Source of the DNA: Numida meleagris
Lineage: Eukaryota; Chordata; Aves; Galliformes; Numididae
Assembly (NCBI RefSeq): GCF_002078875.1
Contig: NC_034412.1
Coordinates: 84,617,491-84,681,490, forward strand
Length of the DNA stretch: 64,000 nt
Direction: 5' to 3'
Within the stretch, counting starts at the first letter, position 1. Every line of letters begins with the position of its first letter. Positions 26,801 to 38,740 of this stretch are shown here, piece after piece. The translations under genes and the position numbers were made by a program. Under the pieces are notes generated by a model. That model ran no database searches. It saw nothing but the letters and a program-made list of their open reading frames with translations, and had not been told where the DNA came from.

Positions 26801-29800
26801 CTAGTATGTTTTTTTTAAGCCCAAAACATTTTTGTGAGTAAGGTGACAGTTCAGCATCGTAGATAAAGCTTTTCTAGCCAAACCATTACAGAGATTCTTT
26901 TTGTCACCGCCTTTGGAAAACTGCATGTATTAACATGAGTATCATACAACATACTATACATGCATTTAAACATACCTAAAACTACAAGGATTTGGCAGAT
27001 ACAAAGGAATTTCACAATTAAGCTTGACATTTAAAGGCAGAAGAGATCTGCATATAGACAGCAAAGAGAATAATATATTCTTCATGAACTTATAGACATA
27101 TAATAAATTAAAAATATGTCTTCAATAAACAATTATCAGTGAAATGTCTGACCTATTTAAAGCAAGTGCTTCTAACTGGCTATGCCTAAGTAGAAATAGA
27201 GATATAATTCTTAAAAACAAGCTATTCTGAATTTTTTTTGCAAAGATGGATGGAGAGAGGGTGGAAAGGAGAGGACGGAAGTGGAAATATCTTAAACGAT
27301 TAGATGCAATTCTAGATGAGATATTCTCAGAAAGATTTACATAGCAGGATAATAACTAGAAATAAAACTCTAATCATACAGCAGCAAAGTACAGAGAACG
27401 TGGCTACTGGTGAGATTTCTGAAGCAGAATCAGAAAAAGAGAAGATAAAGAGCTTGAAAAATTTGAATAGTAGTACAAAAGATTACACACTAGAAATCGA
27501 GGTGTGATCGAGGGAAACTACACATGAATGTTGGAGACAAAAAATGAGGAGAAGAGATATCCCCTCCTTGCTAAAAGACTTGCTGATTATTTTTTTTTTC
27601 AAAAACTGCATCAGGCTAGAATAGAAATGGGAGGTTATACTCTGCAGTGAAAGCAACAGAAAAGATAAGAGCTCTAGTGTTAGCATACAAAGCATCTCAG
27701 CTCAAATCTATAGAACTTCATAAATAAGATTTCCAAATCAGCATACCCAGTGCCTGTGTGCCAAAGAAAAATGAAAGGTTGAGTTCTCTGTTAGCAGGAA
27801 ACAATTTAGTCCCATTGACTTCAAATAGAGACAGAGCAATTAATGCCAGCACAGAACCTGGCCTGATCCATTAGTTTTCATACTAGCAAAGAGAGCACAA
27901 TTCCTTCTTAACGCGACAAATTTAAATAACCCTGGCTGTTGCAGCTCAGAAAGTAGCAGGTGGAATAAGCCCTGCAGAGCAGCTGGAAGAATTGTTTTAT
28001 AAAAAAACAGCTCTTTGTTCCTGCAAAAGCAATACCCCTTCTAATAATTTCACCGTTTCTACATGCACAGAGCAAGTACCAGTTCTATACAGATAGGTGA
28101 AAACCACAAACGTGTTCAGGAAGGCCTAATTTTCTTCAAGTTTCTCACATAACACTTAAGTATATTCCTGAAGTCTCAGCTAACTCCCAGTTGGATGAAC
28201 ACTAATGGCTGATGCAATGTGTGCTGGTACCTCTCAGCTCCAGATATGAGAGATTTTAGCACTGGTTAAACCTGAAAGAGATCCTGTGCTAAGGGTTCTG
28301 TCCAGAAGTTTCACTTTTTGGCTTGGCCCACGTCTGTCCATGCAAATCACTGAAAGGGTGAGCTGAACTGAATTCTCCTCCTGATAAGACAGTGTTCACT
28401 GTCAGTTATCAGTGTCAGTGATCGCTGGTAGAGTTACCTAGAAATATTTCAGTGGGAACGTTATCCTCATATACAATATACCTACAATAACAGGTGAATG
28501 CAATGCACCATTTGACAGAAGGGGGTAGATTTTCTGTGGAACAAAGCCAAGTTTCCCAACAGGTAACCCATCTTACTGATGGGAGTGTCAGCTCACACAG
28601 AGCCACAATCCTGGCAACTCCAAAATGCCAGCTAAAGATGCAAGTTGCAGGGCTACAGGCTCCTGGAGAGGGAGCTGGAAACCTTTGGTCATGGCACTCA
28701 AGTGAAGCCAAGATTACCATGCTGGCTGGAAGTGACTAGGGATAGAAACATAACCATCACCATGTCCAGGCAACATAGGGAAATTCATCAATATTTTGCT
28801 TTTGAGAAGACAATATAAATTATCCTTTCTGTTCTAATTTCTTCATACAGACAGAAGTTCAATAGATTACTAATAGAAATGTCACAATTTTCTTCAAATG
28901 CAGAAACACTTTTTAAAGCTTCTTGATCTCCTACTGAATGTAATTATATATCTCAGTGAGCCTCAGTACATAAGCACCCAACCATATCATTAATCATCTT
29001 GGGAATCCGTGAGGCTTTAATGTCTTTGTAGGTCCAGGCCCTAAAATACCTTCAAAAATAACCTTGCAGGAAAACATAGAAAGATACAAGCTGGCAAATT
29101 ATTAACACGTAGAAGTGAATGCATTAACAGCTTTGCTGTTTGAATGGGAACTTTTGTACCATAGAGTTTTAGGAGTGGGTCAAGGACTCTGAACCGTATG
29201 TGATGTAGAGCACTAGCCTTCCCCATTAACATCTCTGTCTCCTGCAATCCATGGATGGCCAGGTGGAGAAAGCCTTCTGTAGGATGTTTCCTGATGTGTA
29301 GCATACACTTCATCAGTACAGCAGGTCACTGGGTCAGAAGAGAGCATGACTGTAGCTCTTCTCTACTGTCTTTAAGGTAGCTAGCACTACATATGTGAGC
29401 AATTGCATTTTTCTCTTGTACCTTTCTTCTTCCTCTGACATCTGAAGATTTGCAAGGTATGAACTGGCAACCATGGAGAGAATATTTATAAGCCTGAATT
29501 TCTGGGACTATGGAATAGGATATAAGACATTTCTTTTCCTAACATTTTGAAATTTTTTGTTTACACCAATATTTTTACTTCTCGGCAGAAAACAAAACAA
29601 AATCATTTGAAAAAAAAAAAAATCCCTGGAAAAAAAAAAAAGCCCTCTCTGAATAAAATAAAAGAAACTCCAGAAAGTGAACAAGGTTGTTTATCACTGC
29701 TAAGAACACTGAAGTTGGGGGCCTGCTCGGCATAAAGAAGACTTCATTTCAGATACTTGATTTTCTGTTCTTCCTTTCATAAATATGGCAGCTGCCTCCT

Positions 29801-30003
29801 TCCGATCCCCTGAGCACTGGCAGTTCATGAATGCTTCTCTCATACCAACACCACATAGAAATCTCCAAATAAAACAATTGAGCAGTTACTGCACATTGGA
29901 CTAAATAGTCCAGCAAGTTGCTCACGCACATGTGAATACAGAAGGCCAAGTGTTTGACTTTTTCAATACAATATGTTATCCTGGAACCAAAAAATATTCC
30001 CTT

Positions 30004-30019
30004 GGGGGGGGGGGGGGGG
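30004..30019. repeat. G16 homopolymer
   Basis: Sixteen consecutive G follow CCCTT and precede AACTTGC. Such runs are rare in AT-rich DNA, can form stacked-G structures and are prone to length errors in sequencing. Confidence 0.95.
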
Positions 30020-31100
30020 AACTTGCTCAAAATTGTACACTTCCTTCAAGTGCTGTCACTGAAGTAAACTGTTATTTTCTCAACAAAAAGGTGAGATATT
30101 CATGTCATTCCACTACTAAGATCACCATCTCACTTCAGACAATCTAGGGGACAGGTCAGGGACTAGTACTGCCAGGTTGCCAGTTCCTTCTTCCTTTGGC
30201 AGCCCACTAGAAAGGCAGAGCTCTCCTAACCCATGATTTACCTGCATGTTGGCCTTGGCAGCACTTGGCAGAAACACCTTAAGAGCTCCACATTGGAGTT
30301 TTCCAAAATGAATTGTTTCAAATACTTCCACTAAATAGGAAACCTCGTATTTCCTGTTTTCTGCTCCAGTTAGGAAGAACATTAAAAAAGAGAAAGGTCC
30401 TGAGGGGCAGACTCCTGCATTGAGTTAATTTTAAACTTGATTTCCAGTTCTGAAACCTTTTCCCTAGGAACAGATACTCAAGCTCTGCCATTATCTAAAT
30501 AGGTGCAATTTTTTTTTTTACCCTGAAGTCTTCCATTATAAACAAAAAATCATACTCAGAAAGTGCTTATTTCTCATAGCTTACTTTCATCGTGGGGTTG
30601 CACTGGGGGCCTAGTGTTAGGAATGTGCTTTTACTTCTAACGTAAACATTCCTAAAACCTCTATGTCAACTATGTCAGTGGAATTTTGAGATATAGTTTA
30701 CCTTATTTGCTATTTTTTACAAGCAGTTTTTCACAAAATAGAAAACAACGCAGAAATCCACAGGCTTTTGGAAGCCAGAAACTCCATCAAATGAGAAATT
30801 AGCAAATAAACCACATGAGACTAGTAGCTGCTAAGTACCATATAATGTACCAACAACTGGGCAAGTTGAGCAGAGTCAAAAGCACTGAAGAAGAAAAATT
30901 TGCACTACAGTATGGTAACAAAGCAAGAGATTTAACAGCCATGTGGACAAGCAGATACAAGACTGCCTAGGCAGATGATGATGCATGGAGATAGTGGTTT
31001 TGGGCCGAATTTTGAAGACATACAGAAATTTTTCACTACATTATGGTAACTTCCAGTACTAAAACAAGGGCAGTTTCATTTACATTAAGAAGTCTCTACC

Positions 31101-31117
31101 AAAAAAAAAAAAAAAAA
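31101..31117. repeat. A17 homopolymer
   Basis: Seventeen A follow CTCTACC and precede GTGTTG. No retroposon body with terminal features is recognisable upstream. Confidence 0.95.
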
Positions 31118-31824
31118 GTGTTGTTATTCAGGAACTCTGAAGTCATACAAGATGCATTTGGGCATAAAAGTGAGTTAATCTTCAGTACTGTTAGGAGTTT
31201 TCTAAAACAGCTGGAGACAAAAAGTTCAATAAGACAAGAAGCTCTTTGTGGATGATTAGGTAACAGCATTCACACATCTCCTAGAGCCAGTGCTCTGTAC
31301 GCTTCCACATTTCCTTTGTTTAAGTTCAACGTTATCTGTGTCAGAAGCATAAACACAACATGCACAGAGTATTGATAAGAAGGGAACATTATATCCGGCA
31401 GCGTCATTGGATTCCTTTGCAATAACAATTTATGAAGACGAAGGCCTCAACAACCACAGAAAGGTCAATAAGCAAAAGTTCTAAATACAGTATGCAAGAT
31501 ACTCAGATTCTTTTTAATTTGACCTGAGGTTCACTGTCACATTTCCTGCTTGTCTTTTTCAGTATTTACATCTAGCTGGCGAACAGTCTAACTGGGAAAT
31601 ATTTCACAATTTAGGAAGAAATAGGGTATATGTAAAAAGTTGAGCACTCTTAAGATGAGAAGAAATCACTGTTCCAATTCTTTTTCATAATGAAATAAGC
31701 CCCTTTAATTAAAAGAGGGAAAAAAAAAATGCTAAAGCGTCAGCTGCAGCCCCACTTCCTCATTTCTCAATTCAGGAAAAACTGTGCATATATTTTGCCA
31801 GGTCCCAGGCCTGGACGCAGTACT

Positions 31825-31876
31825 CCATTACTAGCAGTAATATACTTACATATTACTAGCTTTTCACTAGTAATGG
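31825..31876. repeat. Nested inverted repeats
   Basis: The outer arms CCATTACTAG (31825-31834) and CTAGTAATGG (31867-31876) are perfect complements. Inside them AGTAATA and TATTACT form a second pair, so the whole could fold as a compound hairpin. A separate 10-bp palindrome, CCAGGCCTGG, lies just upstream at 31805-31814. Confidence 0.8.
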
Positions 31877-33529
31877 CAAAAATTATTTTTACTGGGCTAC
31901 GTATATGAATAAACATTTAGATATTTGTATTGAGTGCAGAAGAGAAGGGTATGTACACAAACACACTTTGCTATAATAAGAAGCTAACCTACTACCATGA
32001 ATATATGAACCCTAAATGGAATGGAGTAAAAATCGAGGCACGCAAATCTGCTGTCAGAGTTATGCTCCAAAAATCTGCTACCATGTTGGAGATCCAAAGC
32101 ATAGGCATAGTCACATCCACCTCTCAACAGAGATGTATGATTTTTAGAATTACAGAACTGTATCTGCTACTTCAGTATAAATAACTGACATGACGTTTAT
32201 AAGTATTAAGTATGTAGAATAAGATTACTTCTCCTGAAGTCAGGTGTCTTTGTTAGTGTGCTTTTTAATTATTTAGATCTTGAAATTTATCAGCAGAAGG
32301 TACAAAAAGAAATGGAAGAAAATCCAGTTATAATTTCAAAAAGTCTAGGAGAAGATATTTGGAAATTCTAATGTCTTGAGTGACAGATAGAGCTTTGTCA
32401 TAGGGCTGTATTGATGGAATTAAATTATGTGCAAGAAGGGCTAGTAGCTAATACAGCTGGAATGAATCAATAATGGAGTTTAATCTGTTTACAAATAGTT
32501 TTAAAAGGGAGTGAATAACAAATTTTGCAGAAGATAAAGGTTTGCATTAATTGGATTTAAACAAGTTAAAACTGATGAAAATTTAGATGCCTTTAGGACA
32601 ATAGCCAAAAGAACAATAAATATTCAGGGTCAAATCATCACAAAATTGGATGGTATAATAAACGGTCCTTTATACCATAAAAAATTTATTTTAGTTTCCT
32701 GCCCAGATTTAAGAGAAGAATTTAACTAGAGCAATATACTATATAATTGTCCCCTACATCTCTCAGTGCATTATATAGACAGTTAGATAAAAAATACTGA
32801 ATTAGATGGCCAACTCATCAGAACTGATGAATACATCCCAGTGTAAACATTACAAATATAAAATCTAAAGAAGTATTCAGAGGAAGTGTATAGCTTGCTA
32901 CCCAAATAATTTGAATATATTTAATTTTTGCTACTGAAAATGAATAAAAGTTTCCATACAGGCATAGCGGGGATCAGGGTTATACAGTCTCTTGGATATA
33001 ATTTAAATAACAAACAAAAAAGTGGCTAAGAATGTAGTCAGGGGCAGTTATTTAAAGACTAGACTAGAGTACCCATGTGAATCAGGCATCTGAGATTAAA
33101 AGCTGGCAAGCTATTCTGTTATTTGTACTGGAAGTTGAGCAGTAAATTCTAAGGTTGTTAAAATATTGAATTTAAAATATATTAGTTATAGATAGGCATT
33201 CTATAAACTTAATTTATTGCTGCTTGCCAAATTCCCTGAGTTACATCAAGGCCAAATATCAACTTCAGGCTTGACTAAATGTTTGACATTTTAGAGTCAT
33301 AACTCCTTGAGCAGTACTATAAAATAGAGGGCTAAAAATGTTTGTGTGTTGTGGTAGCTGCTCAGGTTTTCTATTTCTGACTGCATCTCAAAAATGAGGC
33401 TAGTGCCTTATTTGGGAGTGGAATAACATGTTGGATTGACATCAACCCAGAGATTTCAATTCAGCTATTCTTAAATAGTTGATAGGAACAAACAGCATTT
33501 TGTTTTGAGATTATCAGCATTTTATGGTA

Positions 33530-33551
33530 ATTCTCGCAGTATTCTCGCAGT
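33530..33551. repeat. 11-bp perfect tandem duplication
   Basis: ATTCTCGCAGT is present twice head to tail. It looks like a recent slippage or repair duplication. Confidence 0.95.
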
Positions 33552-33814
33552 TACATCAGGTTTCATCTGAAGATTTTAGAACACTCCCAGCCAATACAAA
33601 TTGTCTGCAGCTCCTCTTCTCCTTCTGCCCCATTTCTTGATTTGCAAATAGCAAGATATCACATAATCCCTTCACAGCAGCCACCTTGCAGACTAGGGTT
33701 TGTCAAATAACAAATTGTTACTTTAATTTTTTGAGTTTATGAGATTAATGTGCAGTTTATGGGATTTTGATTAAGATTCCAATTCTGTAACACACAACAC
33801 GAACAGAATAAAAA

Positions 33815-34200
33815 ACTTGTCCTTGCAGAGAAGACAGCCAACAACATACTAAGATTTATTAGGAAGAGTATAGCCAAAAGGTCAGGTGCATTGTCAGTCA
33901 TTTTACATTTATCTGACACTTGTGAGTCCAAATCTGAATTACCATGTCCATTTTGGTTTTCACTCGGGTAAGGAAGTTGGTTATGTGCTACACATACAGG
34001 AGAAAGCCTCTAAGGTAAGAGCTGAAGCACACAGTTTATGAGGAAAAGCTGAAAGAGCTGCATTTCTTCAGATTTGAGAAAAGACTCAGAGAAGTATCGC
34101 TGTGCACAGCTACCTAATGGGAAGACATAAAGAAGATGGAGGCACAGTCCTCTCCCAGAAGTACACTGAGAAAGGAAAAGAGGAAAATAGACGCTTTCCT
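33815..34200 (+). mobile_element. Diverged CR1 LINE fragment (ORF2 3' part)
   Basis: The segment follows the order of the CR1 reverse-transcriptase tail region on the + strand. CAGAGAAGACAGCCAACA is followed by ATTAGGAAGAGTATAGCC, AAAAGGTCAGG, GAGGAAAAGCTGAAAGAGCT, CTTCAGATTTGAGAAAAGAC and TCTCCCAGAAGTA. The matching CR1 motifs, from memory, are AAGAAGGCCAA, ATTAGGAAGAGTGTTGCC, AGCAGGTCGAGG, GAGGAAAGGCTGAGAGAGCT, CTGGAGAAGAGGAGGCT and TCTCCCAAGTAAC. Order and spacing fit, but many substitutions and indels mean no reading frame survives. This appears to be an old CR1 subfamily. Boundaries are approximate. Confidence 0.72.
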
Positions 34201-37200
34201 ACATGAATGAGAATCTTGTATTCTCATAACTTGTCATAAAGAGCCCAGAAAGAACTATACACTTCTCAACTGTTTTTTCTTCAATATAAAAAAAAAATAC
34301 CTTTTTGTTATTTAAATTCTTCTAAAGTTTCCATTTTCACACTGAGAGATGAGCACTCCACAATATATCCCAGATAACTACCTGTGTGTAAATGAGGGAT
34401 TTTGAGAAGTTACAAATTAATGATTGTTGAAGAGCATGAATTTTCAAGAGCTTCATCAGGACAAACAAGGAGATAAGATCCAACAGGAATGAAGCTGCAA
34501 TAGCCTCAACTGGAAGCAATAAGCATGTCCTAGGAGGAAAGAACTGCTTTGATAAAAGCAGCACAAATTAAGATCTAGAGAATTAGATGCAAAATAAAAA
34601 CAAGTCTTCAGTCTAATGTTATGAAACACTTCGTGTTGCTGGGGACTCAGGAAGGATGGAATTCCTTTGCTTTAAAAGAACCATTTTGTCAAGCCATTCT
34701 TGATAATAAAACAAAATATTAAGAACTGCACATGAAGACTCAATACTTACCTCAAGGATAGCTTTCTTGCCTTTATGGATCTGGAAAACTTTATGAGATA
34801 AACAATATCATTTCTTTCTTTGAAACTGAATAAACTGAGACATGAACTGCTGAAGACCTGGCAAGACACCAATTTATCTTGGACTTAAACCAGATTCTCT
34901 CTGCATCAGTTCATTGTCCAAGCCACTAACTAACGCTTTTTCCAGTTGACTGAGAAGTGTGTTCTGAGCATGACAGTAAACAGATGTATAAAATTTGTAT
35001 TTAAAATAATGCTTTTGGTCTTTTTTTCCCCTTTAGGGAAGAACTTCCATGTCCTCAGACTGCATTCTACATACTATGCAAGCCAGCTTAACACATCTTT
35101 ATTAACCCTTCTAACATTCATGTAATCCTTAAGTGTATCCTTCAGACTTTTCCATTTACATAAGAAGCCGCTGTATTTCACAGTTTGTCCTGTCAGCTTA
35201 CTTGAGGCCTGCTGCATACTTTGGCAAGAGTTTATATTCCCAAAGGAATCAATTATTACTCTTCTGAATTGTCACTACACTGAGGAAAGTCTACATATGA
35301 ATGTTTTTTTTTTTCTGGGAATGGACTTTTTCCCACTTTAAAATTAATTTTAAAGTAGAAAAGTCCACAAAACTATGTGTGTATCAGTCCTTAGTGGAAA
35401 GACATCTGCAGTAAGTGTAGATCATACTGAATTAGTTTGTCTATTCAGTAAAAGAAAGCAGTACATGGTGTAATTCAAGTAGTGTTCATATTCAATTTCA
35501 TCTGCAAAAATTTAATATATTATTATTAGTATTCAGTTTTGATATCTTTTTATGAAAAATTGAGTAACTTGTTACCACAATTAAAATAAATAGATGTGCT
35601 TAAAAGGACACCACATCTATTATAATGTGATAGAAATTTTGTGATTTTTAACTAGAGTTTTGTTTTGCCATTGTGAATGATTACTCTCCTTTGAGGAACT
35701 GTGCTTTAAGCCTAGATCTATCCAAAGTAAATTCAATTACTAAAGCACATTACATGGCTAGAATCAGAGTATTATTAGAATGCACTGAGTTTGATGGATT
35801 CTTGTAGGAATTAAATATCTGAGACAGATCTTCAAGTTCCATTTCTACAAGGAAAGAGAGACTTGATGCACAAGTTGTAAACTGACCGTCTACCTGCAAT
35901 AGATGGCGTTATTAGCAACAATAATGAAGATCAAAAAGCATCCCTTGTATACACCCCAAAGGGATTAAATTCACCCTGCTGTAGAGGATAAGAACAAAGT
36001 TAATGTACCATGTAATCCCTGCATGAGTCCAAAAAGCTGTGTTATTTGAGTTGCTTTTCAGTCATGAAGGCAAAAAAGCAAGGATATCGCTTTTGGAACA
36101 AATTAATCTCTTTGAATTGATTTCGCACACATGCTTAGAATGAGGGAGAGCACACAACATTCATCCTGACGATTGTGTTGCCATGCATAACAGAGTAGAT
36201 AAGATATAGAAGACCCCTAAAAAGATCAGTTTCTTCCACCAACTTTATTTCTTAAGTACAGATATACAGACACTATTTAGTCCGTTATGTATGCATTCTG
36301 CACAGTTAACTGTGCATGCTTATGATCACGGTTCGTTTAAAACCATGCACAATTATACTTTTGTCATTTCTGGGTTTGACCCTGAAATTGTAACTTATGA
36401 AAATCCAGCTAGTACCACTCTTTGATCCTACTGCTGAATCAGAGCTCGAGTTAGACAGCCCACTGGTTTTGTGCAGTGCACAGTCAAGAGACCTATCAAT
36501 CTCTTTTCCGTACCTCAAAGGCCCCTTGTTTATCTAAAAGATAGCTCCTTGCTTGTGCCCCCATAAACGCCCCCCAAAGTATATAGTAAAAACAATGGTC
36601 AAAACACATCCTTTCCTTATGCTCCACTGAGCAAAGACAATATGTTTTACCAACCTGCAAAACTAGAATACAAGTAATCTCCTCTCCATTACTTGGAATG
36701 AGATCTCACAAGACTTGAACAATGTCTACCAAGTTAAGCCTTTCAGCTGGACTCCAGTATGCTTTTGTCACATGTTATAGCTCAAGTACAGGTTCTATCA
36801 TGGCAGGTATTCATAACACAAACAGTGTAGCTTAAACTATAGGGCAGAATATCAGGAAAACTAGTAGTTTTTTCCCTAATGCAAACAACTCACAGAGTGA
36901 AAACATGGAATGCTACCATTTAAATACGTAACTGTCAGATTATGGAACAGTTTACAATTAAGTGAGAATCAGTCATTAGATTTCATGCACAATAATGTAG
37001 TTCTCTGTCAATTTCAATACAACTTTGCCAATGTGTTTTGCCTTACAGTATGGTCATACATTATTCCCTTTCAGTAATTGGCTGAGAAATCCAAGGAAAT
37101 CGCTTTATTTTTTTAGTGAGAAAAGATGTGATAAGCTGTTAGATATCACCTCAGACTATACATTGATTGAATAAATGACCCAAAATAAATGGAAATGTGG

Positions 37201-38457
37201 TTTTGATGGAGGTGTCTTATTTTAGATTAAAAAAATAGGGACCAAAACATATTAGATACTAAATTTCCATACATTTATGTTCAGCAGAGGTGGAGAGAAC
37301 CATAAGGCAGGTGCATGCACAAAAGCACATGCACAATTGCAGTGTATACAAGTCATTATTATGACTGCAGATGCAAATGGTGAATCAGATGTTTAACTGT
37401 TCATTTACTCATGTAAATACTGTTTTCCCAAGCAATGACATTGGATATATGTAAATTGAGAAGAAATCTGATTTGTTAGTGTTATACTCACTTTGTGCAG
37501 GGGTAAATAACTTCTAGAGATGAAAGAAAACAGAAAATCATGGCTGCAAAGTTGAATGGCATTAATTATTGGTGGCACTGCAGCTCATTATATTGCAAAA
37601 CCTCTTCCTGATTAGATGCGCATTCAATAGGAGAAATGACTAGAGAAAAAAAAAAAGAAGAAATGGAAAGGCAAGAAGACTGCAACAAGAAATACAGCTT
37701 CTGTAGAGACAATAAATGTCCATTACCGTGGTTTGGAATCTCTCTGACAGAAAGATCTCTTCTGGGATATAAACTACTTCCATTACACTGATTATTTTTT
37801 TTCTGTCAGGAACATATGTATTGATGTATACCATTTGCTTCAGTAGGAGACTGCCAGTGAGACAGCAATATCTTGCAATCTAAGACAATACAAGCAGGGA
37901 TGCCTCTTACATTTAAGATGCGTTTTTCAATCAAAATATGATGCATATTCAGCAACACAAAAATTCACACTATTCCAAATGAAAGCTCCAAGGCTCCATG
38001 TTTTCATGTATTTCCTGAATTCCTCCATGGGCCTTTCTTCTGGGAGCTTACTCAGGTGTGGCTATGAGTCTTCCTTGTCTCAAAATGTTGATCTAAGCCT
38101 AATCCAAACCTTAACATGAATGCACACCTTGAACACAGAGCCGTGGCTGTGACTTAGCCAAAGATCCTAGCCATGGCAAGGTGAAAACATTGTCAGGAGA
38201 GAGCCGTAAAACCCACCACTCATTTTTTGCAGCCCCTTTCCATCCCTGTTCAAATTAGACTCTAGACTTCCCCTTGTACAAAACAATATTAACTTTAGTT
38301 CAGGAGTTGCAGTAGAGTCAAAGCTCAGAGCAACAGTTGGAATTAAGACTCCTGAGTCACATTTAGAATCAGCAAATTAGGCTGAGAAAAATTTGAACTG
38401 AACCATCACTAGATACCTTGATCTAACATTCAGCCAAGGACTAATGATTTGACTAAA
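34201..38457. other. Gene-free, AT-rich interval
   Basis: No supportable gene. It contains a 22-bp perfect palindrome with longer imperfect arms at 35322-35367. The rest is unique-looking AT-rich DNA with short open frames only. Confidence 0.6.
35322..35367. repeat. AT-rich palindrome with imperfect outer arms
   Basis: The core at 35335-35356 is a perfect 22-bp palindrome reading ACTTTAAAATT and then its complement AATTTTAAAGT. Outside it TGGACTTTTTCCC (35322-35334) and AGAAAAGTCCA (35357-35367) continue the symmetry imperfectly, with a 2-base length difference. Total span is 46 bases. It could extrude as a cruciform or be the fused ends of a small deleted element; no function is implied. 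Confidence 0.85.
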
Positions 38458-38740
38458 TCACAAAATCACAGGGGTTGGAAGGGACCTCAAGAGATCATTG
38501 AGTCCAACCTCCCTGCTAAAGCAGTTTCACGACAATAGATCGCACAGGTAGGCATCCAGATGGATCTTGAATATCTCCGCAGAACGAGACTCCACAGCCT
38601 CTCTGAGCAACCTGTTCCAGTGCTCCATCACCTTTACCGTAAATAAGTTTTTCCACATGTTAGTATGGAATTTCCTATGTTCAAGTTTTAGGCCATTACT
38701 CCTTGTCCTAGTGCTACACACCACCAAGAAAAAAAAGCTA
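38458..38740 (-). mobile_element. CR1 LINE 3' end with remnant of ORF2
   Basis: In reverse orientation the segment opens with the CR1 tail (AATCACAGGGGTTGGAAGGG, then AGATCATTGAGTCCAACCTC, CCTGCTAAAGCAG). It continues through GAATATCTCCGCAGAACGAG, CCTGTTCCAGTGCTCCATCA and CCTTGTCCTAGTGC. Translated on the minus strand it gives FTVKVMEHWNRLLREAVES and FKIHLDAYLCDLL, the familiar C-terminus of the CR1 reverse transcriptase ORF2. About 280 bp survives: 3'-complete, 5'-truncated and non-functional. Confidence 0.93.

Larger units (their letters stand above)
18329..33779. other. Gene-free, AT-rich interval
   Basis: No reading frame here is supportable as a gene; the longest (136 codons, minus strand near 22.8-23.2 kb) has no recognisable motif. 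Simple repeats include an A-rich C(A)n tract near 23826-23859, a degenerate GAATAGATAAAA repeat at 21423-21486, T14 at 26247-26260, G16 at 30004-30019 and A17 at 31101-31117. Nested inverted repeats lie at 31825-31876. Otherwise I see nothing I can name. Confidence 0.6.
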
